From positions 213,779-277,778 of the forward strand of contig QAOA01001034.1 in the NCBI GenBank assembly GCA_003255065.1: a DNA stretch of 64,000 bases, read 5' to 3'. The notes below the pieces were generated by a model that was given only the letters and a program-made list of their open reading frames with translations, was not told the DNA's origin and ran no database searches. The DNA is from Cercis canadensis (taxonomy: Eukaryota; Streptophyta; Magnoliopsida; Fabales; Fabaceae). The position numbers and the translations under genes are program-made. Position 1 is the stretch's first letter. Each line of letters begins with the position of its first letter. Shown piece by piece: positions 24,301 through 35,500 of this stretch.

Positions 24301-26152
24301 ACATTGTCTAAGTCTACTTATGAGAAGGAGATTATGGCTTTGGCTATGGCTGTGTAGCATTGGAGGCTTTACCTGTTGGGCAGACACTTTATGGTTTACA
24401 CAGATCAGAAGAGTTTAAAACACTTGCTTCATCAAAGGATCACTACTCCTGATCAGCAGTGTTGGATGGCTAAATTGCTAGGCTATTATTTCGAGATAGT
24501 CTACAAGCCTGGACCTGAGAATAAGGCAGCAGACGCACTATCCCGAATTCCTGAAGGTGGAGAGATTAATGGCCTGATTTCTTTTCCTGTCTGGTTAGAA
24601 GGAACAGCGGTGCTCAATGAGGTGCATTTAGACCCCTACCTTCAAAACATCATCTCCGATCTATAGCAGAATTCTAACTCCATACCTGGTTTTGTTTACA
24701 AACAAGGTATTCTGTTCTATAAGCATAGATTGGTGATTCCTGCTAAGTCACCATGGATTTCCCAACTCTTACAAGAGTTCCATTCCACCTCCTTAGGTGG
24801 TCATTCTGGTTTCCTTCGCACATATAGGAGGCTTGCAGAAAATTTATATTGGGTAGGAATGAAGAAACAAATTCAGAAATTTGTTAAGTCGTGTGACACT
24901 TGTCAAAGACAGAAATATGCTGCCTTTTCTCCCGGAGGACTCTTACAACCTCTTGATATTCCCAATCTTGTTTGGGAAGACCTTTCAATGGATTTTGTCA
25001 CGAGTCTTCCAAAATCCAGAGGTTTTGAAGCCATTTTAGTAGTGGTAGATAGATTATCAAAATATTCTCACTTCATTTTGCTGAAGCATCCCTATACAGC
25101 AAAAAAAAGTGGCAGAGATTTTTGCTAAAGAGGTAGTTAGACTACATGGGATTCCTCATTCTATTGTCAATGACCTAGACCCTCTATTCCTCAACCATTT
25201 TTGGCAAGAGCTGTTTAAAATGCAGGGGATAGCACTCAAAATGAGCTCATCTTATCATCCAGAAACAGATGGGCAGACAGAGGTTGTTAATCGATGTTTG
25301 GAAGCATACTTGCGGTGCTTTGTTTCAGAACAACCTCGCAATTGGTCACATTGGCTGTCTTGGGCAAAATTGTGGTACAACACCACTTTTCACATCTCAA
25401 CTGGCTCCACTCCTTTTGAGGTGGTGTATGGCAGGAAGCCTCCTACCTTGGTGAGGTTTTTACCGAATGAAACAAGGGTGGAATCTGTGGCAAGGGAATT
25501 AATTGATCGTGATGAAGCACTACAGCAGCTTAAACACCATTTGCTGTGTGCCCAACAGCAAATGAAGAAATACGCAGATCAGAAAAGAAGACTAGAGTCT
25601 TTCACAATTGGGGAATGGGTTTTCTTGAAGTTAAGACCCTATCGCCCACAAACAGTAGCAAGAAGAATTAACCAGAAGTTAGCAGCCAGATTTTATGGTC
25701 CTTACCAAATTCTGGCAAGGTGTGGTTCTGTTGCTTATAAATTGCAACTGCTTCCTTCATCCAGAATACACCTTGTATTTCATGTTTCTCAACTGAAAAG
25801 AGCTATTGGGAATTACTCAGCCAAGAGCAAGCTACCTGAAGGCTTGGAAGTAGAGCTGAATGATGAAGTGGAACCCGAATCTGTCCTTGCTACAAGGGAG
25901 GTCAAGGAGAATGGTGAAACTGTTAGTCAGTGGCTAGTTAAATGGAAAGCCAAATCCATGGAAAAGGCTACTTGGAAGGATGCATTCACAATACGCAGTC
26001 AGTTTCCTTCTTTCAGCCTTGAGGATAAGGCTGTGTCTACAGACGGTGGCAATGATAGAGATCAGCTGTTAGATCCAGGTAACACTAGGCCCAAAGTCTT
26101 GAGGGTTTACTCTAGGAGAAATAAGAATAGGTCAAAGGGAGAGATGACCTGA
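21340..26152 (+). pseudogene. Defective gag-pol of the Ty3/gypsy element
   Basis: One frame runs from the ATG at 21340 (a coiled-coil-like N-terminus) to 25105. It is interrupted by eight in-frame stops: TAG at 21439, 22429, 22567, 24355 and 24664, TAA at 22834 and 23353, TGA at 23371. A +1 shift in an A8 run at 25101-25108 moves the rest to the next frame, ending TGA at 26150. Visible domains: gag core around 21800-22200; CX2CX4HX4C zinc knuckle at 22516-22557; aspartic protease DSGAS at about 22771; RT with the FFDDILVY catalytic motif near 23772; RNase H near 24190-24540; integrase HHCC zinc finger at about 24780-24915 and DDE core to about 25300; chromodomain at about 25865-26010. The element cannot make a full polyprotein as it stands. 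Confidence 0.92.
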
Positions 26153-26417
26153 TGAGCTGGCAGTTTGTTACGTGATTGTAGCAATTTCTGTTACACAAGT
26201 GGGTCCATCATGCATGGAAGTTAGTTATATAGGAGGGGGTGTGAGGCACTAGAGGTTAGGCATGATTTATCTTAGTTTCAACTTTTAGCTTGGGCAGGAG
26301 AATTCCTGAGGAGCTTCTGCTCTGTGGGTAGGAGTTTTCCTTATTCTACTGTCATTATCTTCTGCATTTCTATCTTAATATTCAGTCATTTTCTATCATA
26401 CTACTAGGTACCTATTA
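26150..26417 (+). repeat. 3' LTR of the Ty3/gypsy element (268 bp)
   Basis: Starts TGATGAGCTGG directly after the purine tract and overlaps the gag-pol stop codon. Ends CCTATTA before the GTAAA target repeat at 26418. The last 105 bp match the 5' LTR remnant. Confidence 0.88.
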
Positions 26418-27667
26418 GTAAACATGTTAAAATATCTCAATTTGTAGTCCAAAGTGTTTGGGATACAGGAGACACCAACCGGCAAAAAGGCTATACAACA
26501 AGTCATGGCAAACAGAGGTTAAAGAAGGTACACATAATAATGATAATATCCATTGGTTTTGAGTTACAGGATAGAGGATACATACTTGAAGGTTTCCAAT
26601 AGCTGAATGATGAGCATAAAACATTGAAGGGTGGCCAAACCTGGATTAACTTAACCACTCAACTTCTGAATCACGAATCACGATGATGAATGTTTGACAA
26701 GTTCTGAATCAGAACCACATGTGCATAATAAGGAACTTGATATAGACAATTGGAAATGGAGCCTCACCAAGTCAAAGTTAATATATCCATTTCTTTTCAT
26801 TTTCAGGCATGCTCTACCTCTCTTTTCCCTTTTCTAACTAGGATAGTAGGATGTAGTTTTCAAGCCAGCAGCATTTTTCTGAAATCTGATAACACCATGT
26901 GCGTATGGTGCCAATAATTTTACGATTTATTGTCATTTTTCCAGAAAAAGGGTCTAAATCTGTTGTTAAGTAAATGTCTTAATTGAACTTCTATTTTGAT
27001 CCACCACATATAGGGATACGGTTATTTCCAATTAGGTCCCTTCAAATTTGATACGTCGATATCAAATCTCTAACCTTGATGGCCATATATTGTCCTACCA
27101 TAGAAAACAGAGATGAAACGCATAGCCTTAAAGAAGGAAAAGCTAGATATCCATCATGATAATATTTTCATGTGGTCATCTACCACAGAGAGAAGATATC
27201 AAACATAAGCATTAAAGAAGAAGAAGAAGGAAGTTCATATTATAGATTAGTCACCATCCAAATGAGGAAACATGGCAACATGCAGTTATTGGCAGAGACA
27301 TCAACCAATTAATCAAGCTCATCAAAAACCATGATCCTATTCAACCCCAAAATAAATAAATGAAAAATGAAAAAAAAGAAGAAGGGAAAATCACAAACAT
27401 ATGCATGCATACCTTAGTAGTCAGCAGCAGATTGAGAAAAAATCTTTGAAGCAGAGTTATTAAGTAGTACTGCATTTTAATGGAAGTAGCAGGTTCCATT
27501 TGTAATATCGGAGTATGCGGGGGCTGTTTCTGTAAAGAAAACACTAAAACCGAGATACAGAAAGATAGATAGAAACGAATCCACCTCTTGAGAGTACTAG
27601 AAAAGGCATTCGGTGGTGCAGTAAGCTCTTCCATTCTCAAGGCTCAGGGTTCTGCAACTGAGAAAAC
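26418..27667. other. Region between the retrotransposon and eL37
   Basis: The first 269 bp are the copy of the target flank. The remainder is AT-rich, with an AGAAGA microsatellite at about 27220, and includes the eL37 promoter. A minus-strand open frame at 27408-27632 starting MEELTAPPNAF and ending at a good GT donor is head-to-head with eL37, but I recognise no domain in it. Confidence 0.5.
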
Positions 27668-28362
27668 ATGGTACAACATGTTCTATTGATGTTGTTCTAG
27701 AATTTTATACAAGTCTCTTTCATTTTCTAAGTGATGTGTTTTTCGTTGATTGAAATTTGAAACAGGGCAAGGGAACAGGAAGCTTTGGGAAGAGAAGGAA
27801 CAAGATCCACACGCTTTGCGTTCGTTGTGGCCGTCGTAGCTTTCATCTTCAAAAGAGCCAGTGCAGTTCTTGTGGGTTCCCTTCAAGCCGCATCAGAAAA
27901 TGTCAAAAAAACTCCTCCACTTATGTGTGACTTTGATTTTTCATTCGCTTAAGTTCAGTTCTATGCACTATGAGTCATTGGGTTTTTCATTGGAATTGCA
28001 GATAACTGGAGCATGAAGGCCTTTCGGAGAAAGACCACTGGAACTGGTAGAATGAGGTATCTTCGCTATGTTTCAGTGAGGTTCAAGACTAACTTCAGGG
28101 AAGGTATCACTTTGCTCTTGTTCATTCAAATTTTGCTCAAACAGGTACTTGTTACAGTGAAGAGAAGTTTCTTTTTGTGAACTTTCTAAGCAATTATGAT
28201 GTAGTTTATTTTATGCACCTTGTTACATAAGCAGAGAATCCTAGTGGATTTGATATCAGATTTTTTGCACTAAGAGGTTTCATCTGATTTTAGTGTTTGA
28301 ATTGACTCCAAGCAGGGATTGAGGCAGCTCCAAGGAAGAAAAGAGCATCAGCTTCGTCTTGA
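27668..28362 (+). CDS. RPL37: 60S ribosomal protein eL37 (RPL37), 4 exons
   Basis: Exons: 27668-27670 (the ATG alone), 27766-27901, 28002-28103 and 28316-28362, giving 95 residues, the usual length. A first exon consisting of ATG alone is a known feature of eL37 genes. The protein starts [14 protein letters not shown] and has the zinc-ribbon cysteines C19, C22, C34 and C37 (CVRCG...CSSCG). [18 protein letters not shown] and NFREG are family signatures. eL37 binds 23S-like rRNA in the large subunit core. The copy is unusually divergent for this protein: RYVSVRFK stands where relatives have a form like RNVPRRFK, plus several changes at 15, 33, 36-45 and 52. All splice sites and the frame are intact, so it is either a diverging paralogue or a young pseudogene. 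Confidence 0.9.
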
Positions 28363-28600
28363 ATTTAGTGGACTCAGGCGGGATTGTAGATGTCTTTGTT
28401 ATGTAATGAATAATGAATGACTATTATATTAACTTGCCAAAGTTCATTGAATACAAATAATCGTGAATCCTTTTGACACCTTGGGAAAGGTATTTGGTAA
28501 TTGATAAAGCTTTCAATATTTACACTGATCCATTCCATACAAGCAAGATTTCTTCATCCCAGTTAATGTGAATTGTAAATCAATATTCGGAGTCCAATGG

Positions 28601-31411
28601 TCATATCACCTGTGCATTGTCGACATAACGAACGAGTTGTGAGGCAAGTTGAGAGGCCCACTCAACTGCAGTGCCGAAGAAGAGCTCCCAAAACCAAAGA
28701 TCCAATGCTAAGACAGATGAAAAGATGAGCAATGCCAATGTCTGATAACGGTTCAATGGCCATCCCGAGAGTTTGGCCATTGTTTTTAGAAATGGAAATG
28801 AGTTGGTGTTTATGTTCCGTTTCCCTATGGACCAAGCTGTTATCCACTGCACACGAGATGGGGTTAGCTCAAACTCCTCTCTTAATCGCCTCCCGAGATC
28901 TGGCATGTGGCCACCCCCATAGAGTATGGCAATCCTATTGTGTCCATCGTCAATTGCCCTTCTCAGGGCTTCTATTGCACTTTTATTTCTCTCACCAATT
29001 ATAACAGATTCCTCCTCCACATCTGCTGTCACCTGTGTGAACCTTCAAAAAAGTACTTTCTGTATATCAATACCCAGGTTCATGACTTCACCCGTGGGTT
29101 CTACCAACAACATAAGGACTTCATTTACATTTCATGAGGACCAAAATGAAATAGACTGAAAAAGAAAACTGGAAACAAACTTACTCAGATGTTAGTCTCT
29201 TTGCAAGGAAGACTTTCAATGCAGCACCAAAATCAAGCCTTGATAATGCCTCTATTTCGGGATATTCTGATGCTTGAGTTCCCACATCTGTACACACACT
29301 TCCAATAATAAGAAGGCCAACAAGTGGCATAGGAAGTACACGTGAAGCCCATAGAAGCTTGGATCTCCAAGGCTCAAGATCTTCTCCAACTGAAGTAGGC
29401 TGCAATATTGCCTTTGTGGACCTAAGAGTCATATCTTTTGCAAATGAAAAGAAGCTTTCGCCTTTTTCAAGCTGCAATAAAAGATAATTAAATTAGATCT
29501 AACATTAATAAAGTACAAGTATTGAAAATTTGGTGGAAGTGATTCAAAGAAAACACGGAAATCTGTCAAATTATGAGTCAAATCCATCATTAGTGACAAA
29601 TTAGTCTATCCCTCCTTCAGATGTCAAAACCTAAGCTGATGACACATAATGCAATTTGTGCAATCATTTATTGGCTTGAAAGAACAGGAACTTACTAACA
29701 CTCACACTCCCACACCCACCCCCTTTCCTAAACTAGCCCTTGTACTCTCCAACATGCCAAATTAAGCAAGAAGGATTAGAGTTTCAAAACCTGAAGTAGT
29801 TTGAAGGTTTCATAGTCTAGATCTGCATGGTACCAGTTCTCAGCCTGATAATTGAGACAGTCTAATTGGAAATCAAGAGTAAGAATTCGAGCCATCTGTC
29901 GTTGAATGCATCCCAAAATGTTAAAACCCCTTGGGCGTGAGCCTTTTAACTTTTTTGTAGCATTAGGGTTTCTTCTATTCTCCAAGCTTTCCCTGCTAGC
30001 CACCATTTCATAAAGGACACAATCATAGGGTTCAAGTTCTTTTTGGATGGTTGCAAAATACCTGCTTGTAGAAATTAGGATTATTCAAATTTACACTATT
30101 CGAAAATAAAATAATAACCAAATAATCACAGTAAATCAGTGCCATAAACAGCAGCTGTGATTATCAACAACAACAATGGAAAATCTCAAAGAAGGGTCAG
30201 AGCTAGCATGACTTCACGACAGCTAGGCAGTTGGCAATACCACAATCAATATAGCAATGGTCCAAATGCATGTTGTAATTGGTTTTGGAAGGTATTCAGC
30301 AATAGATGAAAAGTTTACCTTTTATCATCCTTCACCCATATTCTCTAATTCTTCTGAAATTGTAACTATATGATCATTTTGTCCATCCAATTCACTATGA
30401 TTTAGATTATTTTTGGAGTCAAAAGGTTTTTCTTATATAAAAAAAAATCCACAAACAACATAAATAAAACTCAAATATGTACACCAACTACCCTCATGAA
30501 AAATGTCAGCAAAGGTTTACACTTTCAGTCCCTAAGGAACAATGCCAAACAAAGTCATATATATCTAAAATCATACCACTAAACTCTCAATATGGAACTT
30601 GGGTTGTGACATTATATTTTTTTCATTTCATAACTGTGCCAGTGATCATAAGAATGACTTCAGTCTCCCTTACTTCATCAACCACCAATTCTCATGACTC
30701 CCCCAGTTCTTTTCCAACACCAAAACCACCATGAATTTTCCATGTTCCTTTATTTTTCAAATGTCATGTACACCCCATTTCGTAATGGCCACAACTACAG
30801 CCACTGGCATAAGTAGCATTAGGAACTAAACTACCAAATAGGAAATATAGATAGGGAAAGCAAGACGTACTCTTTATCTGCGATGTGAATTGTTGAAACC
30901 AAATCAACCTACATAATCAGAAAGGAGATAAGATAATAAACAACAAACCCATTTAAGACAAAACAAAAATTACACCAGCCGCAAATCAATTAAAAGTTGC
31001 AATTCGCACCTGAAGAAAAGGATTGAAAAGGAACCAAGGGAACTTCTTTTTGTAGCTCACTACAGCTGTCTGCAACTCTGCAATTCCTCCATCGACCCCT
31101 CGCTTGAATCTCATGAAATCCGCAATGGAATTATTTTGCAAAAACTGCTCAGCCGAGCCATCTTCTGTAATTTGGTTGGAGGAGGCTCTAACGAGTGCTA
31201 TAGATGGAAGAGAAGTACGGAATGAAGAGAATTTAGTGGGTCTTATAAATCCAATGCTTCGTTTAGAGGAATTGAAGGGTCTGATTCTAATGGGAGTGGA
31301 AGTAGAAGGGGAATCGGCGTTGGAATTCGAAGGAAATGAACACGAAGAAGAAACTATTGAAAATGAAATTAACACCATTCTTCTCTCTGCGGGAACACAG
31401 AGAGATAACAC
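28601..31411 (-). CDS. TraB/PrgY-family protein, predicted chloroplast-targeted, 5 exons
   Basis: Exons: 31411-31010, 30908-30871, 30061-29791, 29471-29185 and 29042-28601, giving 479 residues. Exon 5 uses the acceptor TTTTGAAG (exon from 29042), which keeps the frame and gives SEFTQVTADVEE at the junction. The N-terminus (about 1-75) is rich in Ser, Thr and Arg with few acids, as in plastid transit peptides; a second Met at codon 12 could be the true start. TraB-family features: STIHIADKEYF and LYEMVASR early, then the conserved ILYGGGHMPDLGRRLREEF near the C-terminus. Two hydrophobic stretches follow (LALLIFSSVLALDLWFWELF). The bacterial TraB/PrgY proteins were linked to pheromone control; the plant role is not established. 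Converges with eL37, 238 bp apart. Confidence 0.87.
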
Positions 31412-32556
31412 AGGGCGTTTGGATAACCAGAAAAATGGGTTTCTTTTCCAGTGACTGAGAGCCCAAGGTACTAGTTAATGTAGTGAGTTAACACACTGTA
31501 TGCCAATTGCCATACACAATAAATATTATTTTTTGTCTGGAAAAGAAAATATTCTTGTATACTATTATTTTTGGCTTGCACGCAATATCCCACTTTCGAA
31601 TATTTATTTAATTTCTAATTTGCATTTCATGTAATCATTTCAAAACATATCCCGAATCGGACTTGCGTGCAAGCCAAAAATAATAAATGGGACAAAGAGT
31701 TGATTTTTAGTTTATATAATTTTTTTTTTGGCCAATGTTAGTTTATATAATTTAATTATATTTATGTAAATAAAAGTTTACTTTCGATAAAAAAAAATGG
31801 AAACATAGTTTTAGGCTTTTATCATCGCCAAATGAGGGATAAAAAAGGATCAATAAGGGAAAGAACATAAAGATTCACATTAATTAATTACCAAATACGT
31901 CAAAATGCGTGGCAAACCAGACACTTCAGAAACTATGCTCTCACCGCAAGCAAAACTTGATCGTATTAAAGCTTTATCCAAAAATGGAGTGACCAACAAG
32001 AATGGAAAACTTCTTGTTAGGCACAAACTGTAAGCAATATTGAAGAAAAAAATTACTATTATGTCCTAAGAGAATGTGTTAAATAAGATCTGCAAACATC
32101 GTTCAACAAAAATAGAAATAAAAAAGGGTGAAAGTGTTGCTCTTATAGTTAGGTACTAAGGTTTTATTTTTATTAGATACGTATGTACTAAGGTTAAAAC
32201 TTCAAAGAATACACCAATGGTTCAAAGAAGGGAAGATTAATGGATAGACACAAACTGGAAGAGAGATTTATTACAGGGTTCTAAATAAGGAACAACGAAT
32301 TCTATAAAATAAAAACATGAAACAAGCAGCATCAATAGGGTATATATAATGACTATCAATTACAAAAAGTAAAGATACAAAAGAATTTCACAAAACAAGA
32401 CCCGCCAAGCCGATTTTGGTGAACTCATTCATCACAGCTCCTCTTGACACAGCTGCACTAACCAATGAACATGCAGACCAGCTGATGCAAATCTTTCCAA
32501 TTTAATGAGGAAACCCACCAGGTTGCCCAAAGAATGATTATGAGAATATCTCAGTA
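31412..32556. other. Intergenic region between two minus-strand genes
   Basis: Contains the 5' flank of the TraB gene, a perfect inverted repeat at 31563-31685 and the 3' flank of the ankyrin-AAA gene. No coding region. Confidence 0.55.
31563..31685. mobile_element. Short MITE/hairpin with perfect 23-bp inverted repeats
   Basis: 31563-31585 and 31663-31685 are exact reverse complements, including the core TTGGCTTGCACGCAA, separated by 77 bp. A TA dinucleotide occurs on both sides of the TTTTTGGC core, which would fit a Tc1/mariner-type MITE, but the assignment is not firm. It lies about 150 bp upstream of the TraB start codon and could be part of its promoter or 5' transcript. Confidence 0.6.
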
Positions 32557-35500
32557 TTATTGTGACAATAGCCGAAGGCCTGATTCTAGATCCTCTGGAG
32601 TGATGGTAAGAAGTTCTTCAGTGTCTATACAGTCAAAACTAAGCCTTAGATCCAAATTTTCTCTGGAATTAACCAACATAGTATCTACTAAACCACCATT
32701 CATCTCCTTACGCTGCTTTTCTGTCGTTTCCCTCTCTATCAGTGCTGCTACAGCTTCTATACTACAAGAGGGGTGCAACTTAAACCCATATAGCAAACTA
32801 TCTTCCACTAGATTATTCATCTTGAAGTGTAGAATTTGTGCTAGTTCTTCTGAATTAAAATCATTAAAACTGACAAACTTAGTCACTCGTCTACAGAAAC
32901 CTTCATTAGATGCAATCACCCGCTTCATTGGTTCACTATATCCAGCAAATATAACTACAATTTTTCCACTGTCCATGACAGACATAATCTCCTCTAAGGC
33001 TTCCAACCCATAGTCTTTATCATCAGCCTTCTGCATTGGTATAAGTCTATATGCTTCATCAACAAAAAGAATTCCTCCCTCTGCTTCCTTGATCTGTGTA
33101 CATTGTTCAAAAATGCTAGTCAGTTTTGATTCCTAAAAATCAAAGGAGGCGGAGAAAGTGGACTGTAGAGCCTGAAACATACCTTCCTCCTGGTCTTTGG
33201 ACCAGTATGACCAACAAACTCACCAACCAAATCAGTTCGCTGTACTTCTGTTACTTTATCAGTAGGTAGAATTCCCACCATATGGAGTAAATTTCCAAGT
33301 ATCCGAGCTACCATTGTTTTACCTGTTGATACAGCAATCAACTTTCCATTACTACAAAGAATTGAAAGAGAGAAAAATGAAAGATGGCACTTCATATGCA
33401 TTGATCGTAAGGGGAAAAGAGAAGAACATAAACAAGTGTAAGAGCAGAAAAGTCACTAGGGGATAATATTTGAAAATCATAGTAAGAACTAAATGAGAAG
33501 GCAGACAAGATTGATCATCAATAGGAATGAGATGCATTTCATTTTCATATACAATTTAATCTAAGATATCTACAAACAAAGAGAAGATCACGCTAAGATG
33601 CTCCCGGTGGAAAAGATTGAACTCAATAGAAACACAAAATATGTGGGAGTAACATGTTATAACATTAAATTATCAATAGAAAACAAAGCAAGTGAAAGCT
33701 AAGTAAGATATCCTTCCAGTACTGATTTGCATACAAATCACAACATTCCAAAAGGAGAAAACCATCTGTCACCAATAACCTGTTCCAGGATTGCCAAGGA
33801 AGGCCATGTGAGGAGGTCTTCTGGTGCCAACTTGCAAACCAAGAGCTCTGCGCCTCTCATCCAAAAGCATGCCCTTTGCCCACTTCCTTAGTTGTATTTT
33901 AAGATCATTCAGACCCACAACCTTGGCTAATTCATTTTCAAGCTCATCCATTTTGGCTTTGGTTTCACTGCATGCTTCAATCGCTTGTCTCTTTCTCTGC
34001 TCTTTGAGATGTCGGTTTAATAGTTGCCAAAGTTTCTCACTTCCTGGGCCTTGGGAAAGATGATTTAAAGGAGTCATTCCCTCCTGCAATTCTTTAGTTT
34101 GAGCATCTGTCACGATTTCTAAGATAGTCTGTCAAAACAACTAAAAAGTAGGAAGTTAAATTTCTTACATTGTCCTTAGCACTGCAATCAGCATTGTACT
34201 CAAGCAATGTTTTCACAGTTGAGCATTCTTCAGCTCGAAGTGAGTGCCAAACAGCAAGGTGTAAAGGTGTCATACCATTCTGCAAGAACAAGTAAGGAAA
34301 ATGTTTCATAAAAAGCATTTAAACAACTCTATCTTGAATTCAAACCAAATTAAATGACAAATGAGATGACAAGAAAACCTACATTTGCTTTGGCTTCAAT
34401 AAAAGCACCATGAGCAAGAAGTAAACGTGCAGCTTCATTGCACCCATTCTTTGCTGCCATGTGCAAGGGAGTTTCCCCATACTGCAGCAATATAAAGGAA
34501 CTTCTTTAGAATTAGAAGGTAATTACAAAATGTCTAGATACGTATCTACAATCAACAAGAACATCAAGAAAAAGTATTACCTACCATATTCTTGGCCTCT
34601 AACTCAACCCTATCTTTTCCTTGCCAATCAAGAAGAAATTTAATCATCTCAGCCCTATTATGACCAGCAGAAACATGAAGTGGTGTCTGTGCCATCTGCA
34701 TTTAATACAGGTTGGAAGTTAGAATAACTTGAAAATAGAATGTATCCACAGATATCCTGCCAAATCATAATAAATGGAATCATATGAAGTCTGATCAACT
34801 TAAATATAAAAACCCTAGCATATAACCATGCAATAAACTTACTGATGAAACACATACCACCTTCTTTTTAACTTTACTGCAAAAAGATTAAAACTCAAAG
34901 GCAAGCAATTGCTGTAAGAGACTACTATGTGAACTTAACCAAAATTCCACATTGCATACAATTAACTCAACTAAGGTCAATAGACCTTCAAAGGAAAGAA
35001 AAAGAGAAGATAGGCAAAACATATTCATCAGTACAATAATACTTTTCAAACCACCTGCATATCTGTCAAAGAAACTCCCTCAAAAACCCTACAAAATGAA
35101 CACTAAGAAGAAGATACAAAGATAGTCCCATCCAGTAACAAGTCTCTCCTTTAAAATTCGAGCATTTGGCTCTGAGCAAAAATGGGACGCTAACATAGAA
35201 CTATACCCTTTTAATCATTACCAATGTGGCCATATAACACAGAAAGTGCTATGGTCATTGGCCATTTTTATTGTCATCCAACCTATATAAATTATGACCA
35301 ACACACATTAGCACCTTCCCCAGATCCTCATTTCCAGTAAGACTTGTATTCAAGCCACATGCCACCTCCTCTTGCTAGCTAATTTAATGTTTTTATATTT
35401 CCTCCATCAAGTTCATGAGATAGTCACGTATCACTTACATTCAGAAACCTCGACGTTAAATCAGCAGTATCAGTATATACATGATTAATGAATGAAGATG

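Larger units (their letters stand above)
21203..26417 (+). mobile_element. Ty3/gypsy chromovirus LTR retrotransposon (Reina-like), 5' LTR truncated by gap
   Basis: The 3' LTR is 26150-26417 (268 bp, starting TGATGAG, ending CCTATTA). The 5' LTR is present only as its last 105 bp (21203-21307), two substitutions different from the 3' copy. A primer-site candidate begins TGGTCCGACC at 21310 and a purine tract AAAGGGAGAGATGACC precedes the 3' LTR. The right flank starts GTAAA, which is also the target sequence in the empty-site copy. Domain order is gag, zinc knuckle, protease, RT, RNase H, integrase, chromodomain, the Ty3/gypsy order. The small size (about 5.4 kb if the 5' LTR is complete), short LTRs and C-terminal chromodomain suggest the Reina clade (inference). 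Confidence 0.93.

Noticed and set aside
29043-29184. Open stretch in the last TraB intron that could be read as an extra exon
   Set aside because: It ends in a stop just before the acceptor and does not keep the frame. Removing it gives a continuous TraB-family junction.
33094-33136. Alternative acceptor extending exon 7 of the ankyrin-AAA gene by 14 codons in frame
   Set aside because: The shorter exon gives the spacing between GHTGPKT and Walker B seen in CbbX proteins. The longer form is possible only as alternative splicing.
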